Counted from the first letter of the stretch, positions 10,955 to 20,717 are shown. The stretch is DNA of 34,375 bases from Nemertoderma westbladi (GCA_032718475.1 JAUCBJ010004311.1:1-34375), one strand, 5' to 3'. Notes: a model not told the origin generated them from the letters alone. Program-made: numbers and translations.

Positions 10955-12114
10955 TCCAGATAATAACCTGATCAATCTTAATATTGACAAGGGTTACTAT
11001 TATTCTGAATCCATATTCAACAACGAATTTAGTAAACTTAAATAAAACTCTTTATCTATATTTAATCTTAACTGCAGAAGTTTGTCAACTAACCTATCTG
11101 TCACAACTGACCTTTTGCTCAATTTAAAATCTAAGTTTGATGTATTAACATTTTCAGAAACCGTTGCTAGTGACAATGACGATATAGGTCCCTTAAAAAT
11201 GAACTCTTTGGGTTACCAAGGCCCTTTCTTGGACAACAGATCCATTGGACGACTACACCGGGGAGGTACTGCGATATATATAACTGACTCACTCGATGTC
11301 ACTGAAAGGACAGACTTGAAAATGCAGGGCTTAGAAAATTCTTGGATTGAAATCTCCCATCCTAAATCTAAACCACTAATTATTAGTTCTATATACCGAC
11401 CAGACTCATTTAATACCGATTCATTCTTATCAATATTAGATTCTACATTAGCTAAACTATCGTATAATAAATATGACGTCATTCTTACTGGGGATTTCAA
11501 TATCGACTTATTAAAAAGCACAAATACCTCAAATCAATATATAAACATACTGAATTCCTACAGATACATTCAATTAATAAATCAACCTACTCGCGTCACA
11601 CCTTTTTCTAAATCTCTTATAGATCACCTTATTACAAATATCACTAGTTCGGTATCATCTGCAGGAGTGTTCGATATTAAAATAGGAGCCACTGATCACT
11701 ACGCGACATTTACTATCTTCCAAAATCCCTCTTGCTACTTTACCAAACCTAAACAAAAATTTATTTTTGACTACTCCAAATTTAATAAAGAGAAATTTAT
11801 GGAAGACATTAAATCGGTCCATCCTTGGGAGTATAAGTCAGCTCCACCAAGTGAGCAATGCGATTATTTCTACCAAGAATTCACAGATATTTGTTCTAAA
11901 CACGTCCCAAAAAAACCTATATCGCCAAGGAAAATCCCTCACAAACCATGGATGACTGCAAATTTATTAAAATGCACCATAAAAAAAATAATTTATACAG
12001 AAAATATACAATCATCCAACTGATACTAATCTAAAAAATTTCAAAAAATATAGAAATAAACTAACTTCAATTCTACACTCTGTCGAAAAATCCTACTATG
12101 CAAATAAATTTCAA
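10955..12114 (+). pseudogene. LINE ORF2 endonuclease domain (second copy)
   Basis: Continues the linker from 8626 after insertion B. A nonsense change at about 11043 (TCA to TAA compared with the first copy) precedes a 313-codon frame (11082-12023) with the full apurinic-type endonuclease: FSET, GGTAIYI, SSIYRPD, ILTGDFNIDLL, SLIDHLITN and GATDHYATF. These are the motifs that hold the metal and the target strand. Two frameshifts lie between about 11980 and 12020; the linker to RT then continues (HPTDTNLKNFKKYRNK). This copy supplies the part missing from the first copy. Confidence 0.85.
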
Positions 12115-13910
12115 TTGAATGCAAGAAATCCCAGTAAGACATGGCTAATTATTAACACGGCTATAAATAGGACACCTAAACAATCTATCCATAAAAAACT
12201 TATTCTATGGACTGGAGACGCTACTGAATCTGTTACAGACCCCGCCCGCATCGCATCCATTCTCAATCACCACTTTGCTACTATTGGTCCTAAACTCGCC
12301 AATGATATTCCACACTCTACCAGATCCCCAACACGTCACATACACAATCTGCGACCCAACTCATTTTCCTTAGTAGAAACTTCCCCAGTAGAAGTCCATT
12401 ACAACATACTCCAACTAAACCCTAATTCAGCAACTAATGACGACTTTCCTACTAAACTCCTAATGATGGCCACTGAACCCCTCTCCGTTCACCTCAGCTC
12501 TCTGATCAACTTATCTATATCCCTGGGTTTTTTTCCCGACTCGCTAAAAAATGCCAAAGTAATTCCTTCTTTTAAAGGTGGAGACCCAGTAGATCCTAAC
12601 AACTATAGACCTATTTCCTTATTACCTGTTCTCTCTAAAATCTACGAGCAAATTATAAATTCTCAATTAGTATCATACCTGACTAAATTTTCTATACTTT
12701 CTCAATATCAATTTGGCTTCCGCCCTAATACCTCAACTAGTCATGCTCTACTGTCTGTAATTGAAAAAATACGCAACTCATTAGATGCTAAAAACTCAAC
12801 ATGTGCTGTCTATTTTGACCTTAAAAAGGCGTTTGATACTATTGACCATTCAATACTTATCTCCAAATTAGAATCCTATGGTATCAGAGGGATCCCTAAT
12901 CAACTTCTATCTAGTTTTTTGAATTCTAGAACGCAATATGTTTCTATAAACAACATTTCCTCATCCCTAGAACAGCTACTCTGTGGAGTCCCACAGGGAG
13001 GAGTCCTCTCTCCTATTCTCTTCCTCCTCTATATAAACGACCTCCCCAATTCCACTAAGTTACTCTATTTGCAGACGACACAACCCTACTTCACCTGAAT
13101 TCAGATACTAATAATCTAATCTCTGAGACTAATTCTGAGCTCGATAAAGTGGCCAACTGGCTTATAGACAACCGCCTATCTCTAAACTTAGCTAAAACAG
13201 ACTACACTATTTTCTCCAATATAATTGCAGATTCCACCCAAATTCCGAGAATTCAAATAAAATCTCATATTATCGAAAACACAACTTGTACAAAATTTCT
13301 TGGACTTTGGGTGGACAAGAAACTATCTTGGAAACCCCACATCCTACACATACTCAAAAAAATATCTAGAACATCCGGGCTATTTTACAAATTACGATAC
13401 ATTTTCCCTTTACATATCTTACGTCAGCTCTACTTTAGTCTCATCCACCCCTACATAACCTATGGACTTCTACTTTGGGGAAGTACTCACGCAACAACAC
13501 TCAAACCTATTAGGATTAAAGTCAATAAGATTCTAAGGTGCATAACATTTAGCCATTACCAAACTTCTTCTGTTCCACTGTACATAAAACTGCATATTCT
13601 ACCACTCGATCTTTTATTTAAACACCAGACTGCTCTATTTATGTATGACATTAATATTGGAATCAATTATCAACACCCTGACTTAGAACTGCCTTTCGCA
13701 AGAACTTCATCAATACACAATTACTTAACTCGATCCTCTACGAAAGGCAACTATAATATCCCGCTTGTTAGACTTGAAATAGCCAAACAATCCATTAATT
13801 TTCTGGGTCCCTCCATTTGGAACTCGGTACCCCCTGACATTCGTAAACATTCTAAATCAAAATACTCTTTTTCCAAATCCTATAAAAGGTTCTTACTTAA
13901 AAATGTTTAG
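12115..13910 (+). pseudogene. LINE ORF2 reverse transcriptase, frameshifted at the active site
   Basis: Two frames (to 13098, then from about 13070 to 13910). RT blocks: AKVIPSFKGGDP, NNYRPISLLPVLSKIYEQI, QYQFGFRPNTSTSHALL, motif A AVYFDLKKAFDTIDHSIL, motif B GVPQGGVLSPILFLLYINDL. One base is missing just before motif C, so the catalytic FADDT lies in the next frame at 13070. It is followed by NRLSLNLAKTDYTIF, TKFLGLWVDKKLSW and the thumb ITYGLLLWGST. The motif set fits the CR1/L2 branch of Jockey-superfamily LINEs. The stop at 13910 follows SYKRFLLKNV, a common type of C-terminus in this group. The shift separates the two catalytic halves, so the copy is dead. Confidence 0.88.
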
Positions 13911-14293
13911 TAACTTACCTATATCATGCTTTAAATACTGGTCACAAGAATGAGATCAAACTCACCCCCTCACCAATAATCTCAGCCCTCGATGTTCAAA
14001 CATTCTGACAGAGTGCTATCTGCTAATTAATTAATAAATTAATTAGTTAAGCTAACAATAAACAAAAATCTAATTCCATTAGAACACAAAAATATATCAT
14101 AATTTTGAGTACATATTAGTTCATATTACTACCTCCACTTACCATACTAACCCAGATTCATTATCATCACTCTCAAAAATATTCATCTAACCCTCATTCC
14201 TCATAAGATACAATGATTGGTGATGGGACTGGAGCAACATGATACAATTTTTGTAATATGATGGAAATAAATAAATTTGATTGATTGATTGAT
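13911..14293 (+). other. LINE 3' region and TGAT-repeat tail
   Basis: AT-rich 3' untranslated region ending in TTTGATTGATTGATTGATT (about 14274-14293). Immediately after the tail the Ty3-like gag knuckle begins, so this is taken as the 3' end of the LINE. Confidence 0.7.
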
Positions 14294-14670
14294 TCGCACA
14301 TGCCCTGCTATTGGTGATATATGTACCCATTGCAGTAAATCTGGTCACTAGATATAATCGATGCTGCCCATCCCACACCAATGATGCTAGGAACAATACA
14401 CACGGTTGACAATTTGGCCATGGGCATTACATTGGCTGTGGTGGATACATGGGCCATGGCACATATACTGGCAGCAATAGGGCAATTGTACAATACTGGC
14501 AGCAATAGGGCAATTGTACAATAGGGGCCGACCTACAACACCATATGACCCCTCCTAACACCAATATAAATAACGAAGGTCAATATCTATTCGAGGACCA
14601 GTATCCATCTAACAGTGACAATGCACCAAATCTATCTAGTTTTCGGGGGGACCCAACACTACTTATGTGA
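14294..14670 (+). pseudogene. gag: Ty3-like gag end: second zinc knuckle
   Basis: The first codons after the LINE tail read CPAIGDICTHCSKSGH followed by a stop, a CCHC knuckle (C-x2-C-x4-H) that probably continues the gag broken at about 4510. The rest to 14670 is out of frame. A 26-bp tandem duplication is visible at about 14467-14520 (unit contains CTGGCAGCAATAGGGCAATT). It marks the gag-pol join of the Ty3-like element. Confidence 0.6.
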
Positions 14671-15257
14671 TTGGCCCTAGTACCCAGTCATGATTCTACT
14701 GAAGCTCTGGCCCATATTGCTGCTGCGGATGGAACAGCACGACAGCTGGTTGAACTGCAGCCACTAGAACTCACTCAAGTGCTTGTGGCAAGTGCCGATC
14801 ACCCATTACGGTTCAAGACAAATGTCTCAATTTTAGCTAATGGTGGAGCAAATCTTATGGCAGTGAGTCCTGATGTACCCAAGACCATGGGTTTTAAATG
14901 GCACCAAATGAGCAACACAACCAACCCACCCGACCCCCAGCCCCAAAATGTGCTGATGGGTCAAATAAAGGACTCAATCTCCTTGGTACATTCAGGGCAC
15001 AAGAATCATTTAAGGGCCTCAGTACCGTTGTAGATGCATATGTTGTGCATGGCCTGGCTAAGCCACTACTGTCTCGGACTGCATGCTTTGCCCTCACTAT
15101 TCTAGTCAGTGAACATATTAACGGGGGACTCTCATGATATAGTGATAATGCCGACAAATTCCATACACAAATTGGAAAATTCAATCAAGCTAACTGCCAT
15201 ATGATGACACCACCATTCACCAATTCGCACCAATGCAATAGTAGTACATAATGGTGC
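14671..15257 (+). pseudogene. pol: Ty3-like pol: aspartic protease remnant
   Basis: Frame 14671-15033 contains RFKTNVSILANGGANLMAVS, where a retropepsin would have D-T/S-G-A; here the aspartate position reads asparagine. A second frame (14898-15137) continues with LNLLGTFRAQESFKGLS and VDAYVVHGLAKPLLSR, the flap and second half of the fold. Retropepsin normally cuts the Gag-Pol polyprotein. The two frames and the altered catalytic residue show it is dead. Confidence 0.65.
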
Positions 15258-16003
15258 TCTACCGGTCGACCTCATAGAAGAATTTCCCAATGTATTGTCT
15301 GGAATTTGCTGCATAATGAAGTGTACACCAGTGGTGATTAGAATTCATACAGATGCAGTACTTGTTGCAGTGCCCCACACACATCAGATCCCTATTAACC
15401 TGGTTGAACCATTTAAGCACGAAATACAAGCACAAATTGATATGGGCATCATCGAGAAGGCTACAGATGATGCCAATCCTTCAGAATGTAGTCCTATGGT
15501 TGTAACAAAGAAGAAGGACCCTTCTGCATGCTGGGACACTGTAGATATGCACACTATAAATGATGCTACAATCCGTCCCACCTCCCCATCCATCATCCCC
15601 CTTCACCTCACCAGATTGTTACCATCCTGCATACGTCTGCAACATTCTTTACTGTAGTAGATGGGTTGAAAGGATTCCATTAGCTGGAGATCACAGAGGA
15701 AAGCAGGGGACTTACCACATTCTTGGCTCCATATGGCCGAATGTGGTATATCAGGATGCCTATGGTGTGGTGCATCTGATGTATACAACTCTCGCATGGA
15801 CACAGCATTAAAAGATGTTCCAAAATCTCGTCAAATTGTTGAGGACATTCTGATATTTACAGAAACGGAGGCAGAACACAAAGAGGCAGTGTGGCAGCTC
15901 CTCTATGCATGTGATGCCAATGACATTTCATTGAATATATACAAGATACAATATTGCCAGAAGACAGTCATTTTTGGGGGTTCCAAAATTTCCAAGGGCA
16001 AGT
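15258..16003 (+). pseudogene. pol: Ty3-like pol: reverse transcriptase remnant
   Basis: Starts with VDLIEEFPNVLSGI, then IDMGIIEKATDDANPSECSP and MVVTKKKDPSACWDTVDMHT, typical of the fingers of Ty3/Gypsy RT. Motif A is visible in another frame as FFTVVDGLKGFH (about 15642-15677). Motif C, normally YxDD, reads IVEDILIF (frame 15733-16005), so one catalytic aspartate is glutamate. At least three frame changes and an in-frame stop after GFH occur. The enzyme would have copied the element RNA in the particle. Confidence 0.75.
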
Positions 16004-16726
16004 AAGAGATAGACCCTAAACTCGGGAGATAATCTGATATATCTGAGAGAGTTCCCTAAACCTCACAACCGCACCACACTGTGATCATTCCTTGGGCTTG
16101 CCCAACAGTTGGGAAATTTTACTAAGGAGATAACATGCCTAGTTGAAGAACTTCGCCCCCTTAACAAGAAAGAACAACATGGCTTGGGTATGGACTAGGG
16201 CTCATGAAATTTCATTTGTATCCACAATAAAGGCACTGACAAGTCCCTTATGCCTTGTTTACTATGACCCCAACCATGAGACTGAAATATATTGTAATGC
16301 ATCTAGATTACATGGCCTTGGATTCGTTTTGCATCAACGAGATAAGAATGCAGTATGGAAAACTGTTCAGTGTGCCATTCGTACATTGGCCCCACTATGA
16401 GGCCAAGTGGAGTGGCATGGCAGAAGGCCCTCTCAGTCACCTGGGCTGCATCTAAATGCTGATTCTTTTTGGATGGTATGAAGCATTTTACTGTGGTCAC
16501 TAACTCAAATCCTCTGGTACCCATTCTCAACCAGTGTTATCATGATCAATTCTCCAATGACCAACTTCTAAAAATGAAGATGGCCCAATCGCGCTACACC
16601 TTCACTGCACGATGGCAAGCAGGGGCCAAACACATAATGGCAAATGCCTTCTCCAGTGCAGAAATCAATGCACCCACTGATGAAGACTACAAGCTCACGC
16701 CTGAAGAAGAAGCTGACTGAGAATTT
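16004..16726 (+). pseudogene. pol: Ty3-like pol: RNase H remnant
   Basis: RNase H traces: ETEIYCNASRLHGLGFVLHQ (frame 16143-16400), where the usual YCDAS aspartate is asparagine, and HFTVVTNSNPLVPILNQ (frame 16469-16720), where the usual TDHNPL aspartate is again asparagine. ARWQAGAKHIMANAFSSA is the linker towards integrase. The domain would degrade RNA in the RNA-DNA hybrid. Both metal-binding changes can be explained by a G to A change. Confidence 0.72.
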
Positions 16727-17306
16727 GTGGTAGCAACTATGTTCTCTTTGCTTTGTGGTGCATGTGATGCAGAGGACAAATGCTTCAGGCTTCATTACTT
16801 TAGGCACCGTGATCAAATCTCTGCAGTTGATGGACTCATTATGTTTGTATCCCGGATTATCATTCCATCTGGTATGCGTAAATCAGTCCTCACACAACTC
16901 CATGCTCCATGCTGCATAGACAAAACCTTGGCCCAAGCACGACAATCCGTGTGGTGGCCTGAAGTTATTAATGATGTCAAGTAGACAGTGTCCAGCTGTA
17001 CCACATGTGCCACATCTCTACCTTCTCACAGAGCTGAACCTCAACAGCACAACCAACCGGTTGCTGCCCGACAGAAGATAGATTTTGACACTTTCATTGT
17101 AGATGGTTGCCACTGCCTCATTATCGTTGATGAGTTCTCAGATGGCCTGCAGTCACCACATGTGGAGAAGATATGACTTCAATCAAAATTGTAAATGCAT
17201 TACGATCATTCTTTCTTACCCATGCTGTCCCAACTGTGTACCATCCAGACAACAGCACCAACCTGGTATCCCGTTAAGTTAAAACTTTCCTCAAGTGGTG
17301 GAGCGT
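16727..17306 (+). pseudogene. pol: Ty3-like pol: integrase remnant, cut by an RTE LINE
   Basis: The zinc-binding domain is readable in IIIPSGMRKSVLTQLHAPCC, then WWPEVINDVK and SSCTTCATSLPSHRAE, which gives an H-C-C pattern. The catalytic core starts with VDGCHCLIIVDEFSDGLQSP (first aspartate retained), and a later frame gives a second aspartate in a PDNSTNLVSR block near 17245. Stops at 16984 and 17176 interrupt it. At about 17306 the frame changes abruptly into the RT of an RTE LINE, so the last third of integrase and the 3' LTR are not seen in this window. Confidence 0.72.
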
Positions 17307-17505
17307 CCTGAGGTTTTTAAAAAAATACCTGAGTGTTTGAAGCTCATTTATCCCCTCATAGTAGACCTGTACAGAATGACAAGAGTCCCACAGGAAATGA
17401 AAACAAATAAGTTCCCAGTTCCCAAGAAAGGCAGCCTAACACTCTATCGTTCTTTTCGGGGAATCTCAATGATCTCGATTGCTGCAAAGCTACAATAGAA
17501 TTATA
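17307..17505 (+). pseudogene. RTE reverse transcriptase fragment (first RT blocks)
   Basis: Encodes PECLKLIYPLIVDLYRMTRV and SFRGISMISIAAKL, equivalent to the first RT blocks of the copy at 2750-4300. A stop follows in the altered linker just before the TTAA. The missing triplet after TNK (a valine-proline pair in copy 1 is shortened) is a minor difference. Confidence 0.85.
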
Positions 17506-17509
17506 TTAA
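17506..17509. repeat. TTAA target duplication of piggyBac, left
   Basis: TTAA immediately precedes the terminal inverted repeat at 17510; the right copy is 19333-19336. The uninterrupted LINE copy has CTATTAAATCGC at this point, so a single TTAA was the target. Confidence 0.92.
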
Positions 17510-17550
17510 CCCTTCTGTGTCCCTCAAAATAACATACACATTAGTCCCTT

Positions 17551-17568
17551 GGGGTCATATGTGACCCC
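17551..17568. repeat. Subterminal palindrome of piggyBac, left
   Basis: GGGGTCATATGTGACCCC, nearly perfect palindrome, 26 bp inside the left TIR. The right counterpart at 19300-19317 abuts its TIR. Such subterminal motifs may bind the C-terminal finger of the transposase; that role is inferred. Confidence 0.8.
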
Positions 17569-17689
17569 ATGTACGAAATGTATGTGTAAGAGCACAAACA
17601 CCAAACGCCAGAGTGAGTCATTTGTTCAGGCAAGAACCAGGACCATGATTTACACCGAATTACATGAAAATAGGACAACATGCCATCTA

Positions 17690-17970
17690 TGTGTGTCCGT
17701 CTGTCTGTCCATTTGTAAATTTTGTAAACAACATAATAAAGATATATTATTGTTAGTAGTTATAATTAGTATAATTTTTAACATTTTTTTGGAAAAAGGA
17801 ATCAATAAGACTGTCTTTTTTATGAAAGATTTCGAGGGATACTAATGCATGTCTGTCTAGACATAGTATTGTCTGTCCGTCTGTCCCACTCAGTATTTGG
17901 TAAACAGCATAATAAATGAGCATTTCATATGTAAATAATTACAATCAGTATACAATTTCTGAAATTGTTT
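17690..17970. repeat. Degenerate internal duplication, period about 175 bp
   Basis: A GTCTGTCTGTCC type run followed by ATTTGTAAAC..CATAATAAA and a TAATTAGTATAATTT type tract occurs at about 17697-17780 and again at about 17872-17960. Both lie between the left TIR and the transposase stop codon. Confidence 0.55.
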
Positions 17971-18019
17971 AGGAGACATAGACATTTACATGCAAAACTA
18001 ATATACTTAATTTACGAAA

Positions 18020-18505
18020 TTATTGAGCAGTACAATCAATACAGATGGGAAATCCATGTTCACTACAAACAAAGTTAGTGCAAACTGAACAACATAAAAA
18101 TGTCTTTATGTCCTTAGAACGATCACACTTATAACATCGCCCTCTCTTCCCCTTCCTACACTCAGTGATTGAGATTAGCTTTGTTTGGTCATTCGAAGTA
18201 CTCTTGTGTTGTACTCCTTGTACTCTATCAACAATTTGTATGGCAAATGGGCAACGTGGACGGGTGGAACGCTGTCGAATCCAAATGGACACTAATTCCT
18301 GTCCTAGCTCTGTCAGATAAATTCGACGTCGGTGAAGTTGTGTTTTGTTCCATTCAGGAAAAATGTCCCTGTAAATAACACATGCGTTGTATGCTGCTAT
18401 ATCAATGATGTTCGAAAAAACTAGCGCACTCTGCCAACCAACCGACCTGCTGACTGGCTGACATCAAAATGCCTATTCAACACCGCAGTATTGGTACTGT
18501 GTTTA
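18020..18505 (-). pseudogene. piggyBac transposase, C-terminal part
   Basis: Read on the minus strand from about 18505. The trace starts with VLNRHFDVSQSAGR; a one-base shift at about 18440 leads to WQSALVFSNIIDIAAYNACV, the conserved end of the DDE catalytic domain, then RIYLTELGQELV. The C-terminus (18020-18150) has CYKCDRS, FLCCSVCTNFVCSEH and FPICIDC, a cysteine-rich finger that ends piggyBac transposases, followed by a stop at 18020. The finger binds the element ends. The first two catalytic aspartate regions are missing, so it cannot act. The reading frame opposes the surrounding LINE. Confidence 0.9.
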
Positions 18506-19120
18506 CTTTCAGTACTTGTCATCTTGACAGTTGTTAGGGGTATACTGTGGTGAACCAATCACCAATAATGAATAACAAACTGTCAACATGAACATGAGAA
18601 GCACTGAAGTAAACACAATACAGCAGTACCTGTACTGCAGTACAGCCTGTAGACGGGTCAGAGCCTGCGCCGTTGACAGTGCGCCCGCCGTTGACAAAAA
18701 AAATTGACAACGGCGTAGGGCATTGAAGAGAGCGTGCCATTGACAGAATATTTGACAATCTGACAACGGGGGTCACTATTGACAGACCTCGCGCCGTTGA
18801 CAAAATATTTGACAACGGCCTGACGGCGCGGTTTTGCAGGTATCCCCTCAGTTTGTCATGATGTCCGCGAAGGTGGCCGTAATGGGCTTCCGTAGTATAC
18901 AATCCACAATCTGACAGTTCTGCAGTTTTTATAGGTCACTAGGACGGGTAAATCTTTTCGACCTACGCGTAGGTCGATAAATAATAATTTAGGTAATAAT
19001 GTATTAATTCAATAACAAGGGAAATAATGATTTAAAATTGCCACCACGTGAAGATCAATATATTTACCCAATAGTATGCAGGGCAAGTGTTTTAGGCATT
19101 ACAGTTATTGAATTTATGTA
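18506..19120. other. piggyBac interior replacement with GCCGTTGACA hairpins
   Basis: About 600 bp occupying the place of the transposase N-terminal two thirds. It contains at least two hairpins of the form GCCGTTG...CAACGGC (18688-18716 and 18793-18819) and several isolated TTGACAACGG or GCCGTTGACA copies between 18665 and 18830. No coding frame is supported. Confidence 0.6.
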
Positions 19121-19336
19121 TTGGGGTCGCATGTGACCCCAGGAACCTAAGAGGTTGTTAAGGGATGTTTCCCACCTAGATGGTGGGGGGTAAAAAATTT
19201 ATACGTTTTTTTGTTCACCATAACCAGGGTTATGCACTTCATGAAAACCAACCCAATTTACCTGCACACAAGAAAGCTGTGCTGCTGCAAAGTCGGGTTG
19301 GGGTCACACATGACCCCAGGGACACAGAAGGGTTAA

Positions 19337-19583
19337 AAAGCATCAGGAATCCCATGGAGAGACTGCTCCGTGGAAATCAGAATGGGTTCCGTAAAGGTCG
19401 TGGGACCATGGAGCCCATTTTGGCACTTAGAAGGATGATTGAAGAGTTATCGAAAAAGAAAGACAGGTATCTGGCTGTTATCTTTGTTGACTTCTTCAAG
19501 GCCTTTGATTCAGTCTCTCGCTCACTCACGTATGTTCAGCATACTCGCATTATATGGGATTCCTGATGAAATTATTGCAGCAT
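19337..19583 (+). pseudogene. RTE reverse transcriptase fragment (palm start)
   Basis: Resumes the LINE after the piggyBac: RNPMERLLRGNQNGFRKGRG, then motif A AVIFVDFFKAFDSVSRS, with a four-base shift just after (a duplicated CTCA at about 19521-19528). The LINE match ends at GAAATTATTGCAGCA (19583), where host intron sequence takes over. Confidence 0.85.
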
Positions 19584-19724
19584 TATTACAGCCGATTCAG
19601 ATTTATAATTCTAACTCGACAATAATTCCACAGCACTGCATTGTCTTCCACAGTACCACGTTTAAAGGGTTGCAGAAGTCCAATACAATAAATTGTTAAT
19701 AAATTTATTACAATTTAATATTAC
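19584..19724 (-). other. Intron flank homologous to 23820-23957
   Basis: The stretch TGTCTTCCACAGTACCA at about 19638-19655 recurs at about 23852-23868, each about 80-100 bp downstream (minus strand) of an EGF exon. It indicates that exon and flanking intron were duplicated together. Confidence 0.6.
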
Positions 19725-19850
19725 CTTCACATGTGGAGTTTCCATTTCCTGAATATCCAGATATGCAACTGCAACTAAATCCACCTACATTATTGGTACA
19801 GTTAGCATTAGTGTGGCAGTTGTCCGTTTGTAGTGCACATTCATCCTCAT
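19725..19850 (-). CDS. Calcium-binding EGF domain exon (exon c)
   Basis: A 126-bp exon on the minus strand, with acceptor ..TTTCATAG before 19850 and donor GTAATATT after 19725, phase 1 at both ends. It encodes one EGF domain of about 41 residues: DEDECALQTDNCHTNANC, then TNNVGGFSCSCISGYSGNGN and CE at the donor. Six cysteines, the calcium-binding D-x-D-E-C start and the Asp/Asn-hydroxylation pattern C-x-N-x4-F-x-C are present. Such domains stack in extracellular matrix or receptor proteins; which protein is not known. It is the last visible exon of three in the direction of transcription (26120, 24080, 19850). Confidence 0.85.
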
Positions 19851-20670
19851 CTATGAAATGATTAAAAAATTACGTTATGTTGTAATAAAAGTAAATAAAA
19901 TAGGCTAAATGCGGAAGACAAGAAATAAAAAAAGGTGCGTGGTTTAATTAACCTTTTTTTGGGAGATCCAGTTCTATCCAGTATCGTGTAGGTAGAGATA
20001 AAGTTATATTTGTGCTATATTGTATAAACAGTACTATACAGTAATTGAATTAAGTAGAGGCCTACCATGTATATATGTGAAGTTACGCGCCGATGTTATA
20101 TATATTTTGGCATAATAATTACAATAGTATCTGCTATTTAATAGCTTGGATTTGAATATCTGCTAAAGATCTTTGTATGCATGTATTTATAGACTATAAA
20201 TAAGTTGAAATACAGTACGAATTGTATATTAACCTGGATAAATATATACAGTATAAAGGAAGATGATATTAAACTATTAATAATTAATAAGTAGATAAGT
20301 GAAGTAAACCGATAGCGCAATTAAATATAATATACAGATGTTTCTGTTGTACAGTACATACAATGTAATACAAAACTATTATTAACACAATAATGAAAAT
20401 ACAGTTGTATGTTTTAACATACAGTATTAACAAAGGACTATAGAGGCAAGATATATAATGTATTGATTATAGCGGGTATATGAACCTGTATAAATAATCT
20501 CTAGATTAGGTAATAATTAATTAATACTTCTATATGTTAAAAAAATATACGTGCGCCACCAGCGAATCTATACAACGAAGTACAGTATGGAGTGGGGCGG
20601 GATTGTTTTCAAATGAGGTATTATTGTGTCTAATTCTACAGTATGTAATTTGGGCATAAGTAAATTGTCA
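19851..20670 (-). other. AT-rich intron sequence, nothing recognised
   Basis: Intron between EGF exons b and c. No frame above 60 codons, no recognised repeat and no tRNA boxes. A short AT-rich frame at 20138-20320 is considered chance. Confidence 0.5.
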
Positions 20671-20681
20671 TTTAGAATTTG

Positions 20682-20683
20682 CA

Positions 20684-20717
<34 letters not shown>

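Larger units (their letters stand above)
4510..14293 (+). mobile_element. CR1/L2-group LINE, rearranged, with two insertions
   Basis: A two-ORF LINE with a 5' leader (about 4510-4711), ORF1 (4712-5652), a spacer with a C run, ORF2 beginning at 6054, and a 3' region ending in TTGATTGATTGATTGATT repeats (about 14274-14293), a tail typical of CR1/L2 relatives. The body is rearranged: 5567-6772 is duplicated downstream as 6792-7315, 8359-8626 and 10955-11365, and only the second copy continues into RT. That second copy carries a 1043-bp insertion (7316-8358) and a 2328-bp insertion (8627-10954). Nonsense and frameshift mutations also occur. It sits inside the zinc-knuckle region of a Ty3-like gag. 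I could not find a clean target-site duplication at its outer ends. Confidence 0.8.
17510..19332 (-). mobile_element. piggyBac-type DNA transposon, internally deleted
   Basis: 1823 bp with perfect 15-bp terminal inverted repeats CCCTTCTGTGTCCCT (17510-17524 and complement 19318-19332), flanked by TTAA. Near the ends are palindromic subterminal motifs GGGGTCATATGTGACCCC (17551-17568), GGGGTCACACATGACCCC (19300-19317) and GGGGTCGCATGTGACCCC (19123-19140). The transposase remnant at 18020-18500 is on the minus strand and covers only its last third. A region of about 600 bp with GCCGTTGACA hairpins replaces the rest. The TIR, the TTAA and the C-terminal finger all point to piggyBac, which excises without a scar. 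Confidence 0.93.
17307..19583 (+). mobile_element. RTE-type LINE, copy 2, split by piggyBac
   Basis: Two pieces (17307-17505 and 19337-19583) that are collinear with 2836-3277 of RTE copy 1 and differ from it by scattered substitutions. The 5' end is truncated within the first RT block (RPEVFKKIPECLKLIYPL). The 3' end stops at TTATTGCAGCA, where intron-like sequence begins, so the thumb and 3' UTR are absent. The piggyBac insertion at TTAA separates the pieces. It sits inside the integrase of the Ty3-like element. Confidence 0.85.

Noticed and set aside
4510-14294. Target-site duplication of the CR1/L2-type LINE
   Set aside because: Flanks show only loosely similar bases (ATTGG region); no exact duplication could be defined.
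14894-16816. Minus-strand frames across the Ty3-like pol
   Set aside because: They are shadows of the plus-strand protease, RT and RNase H remnants.
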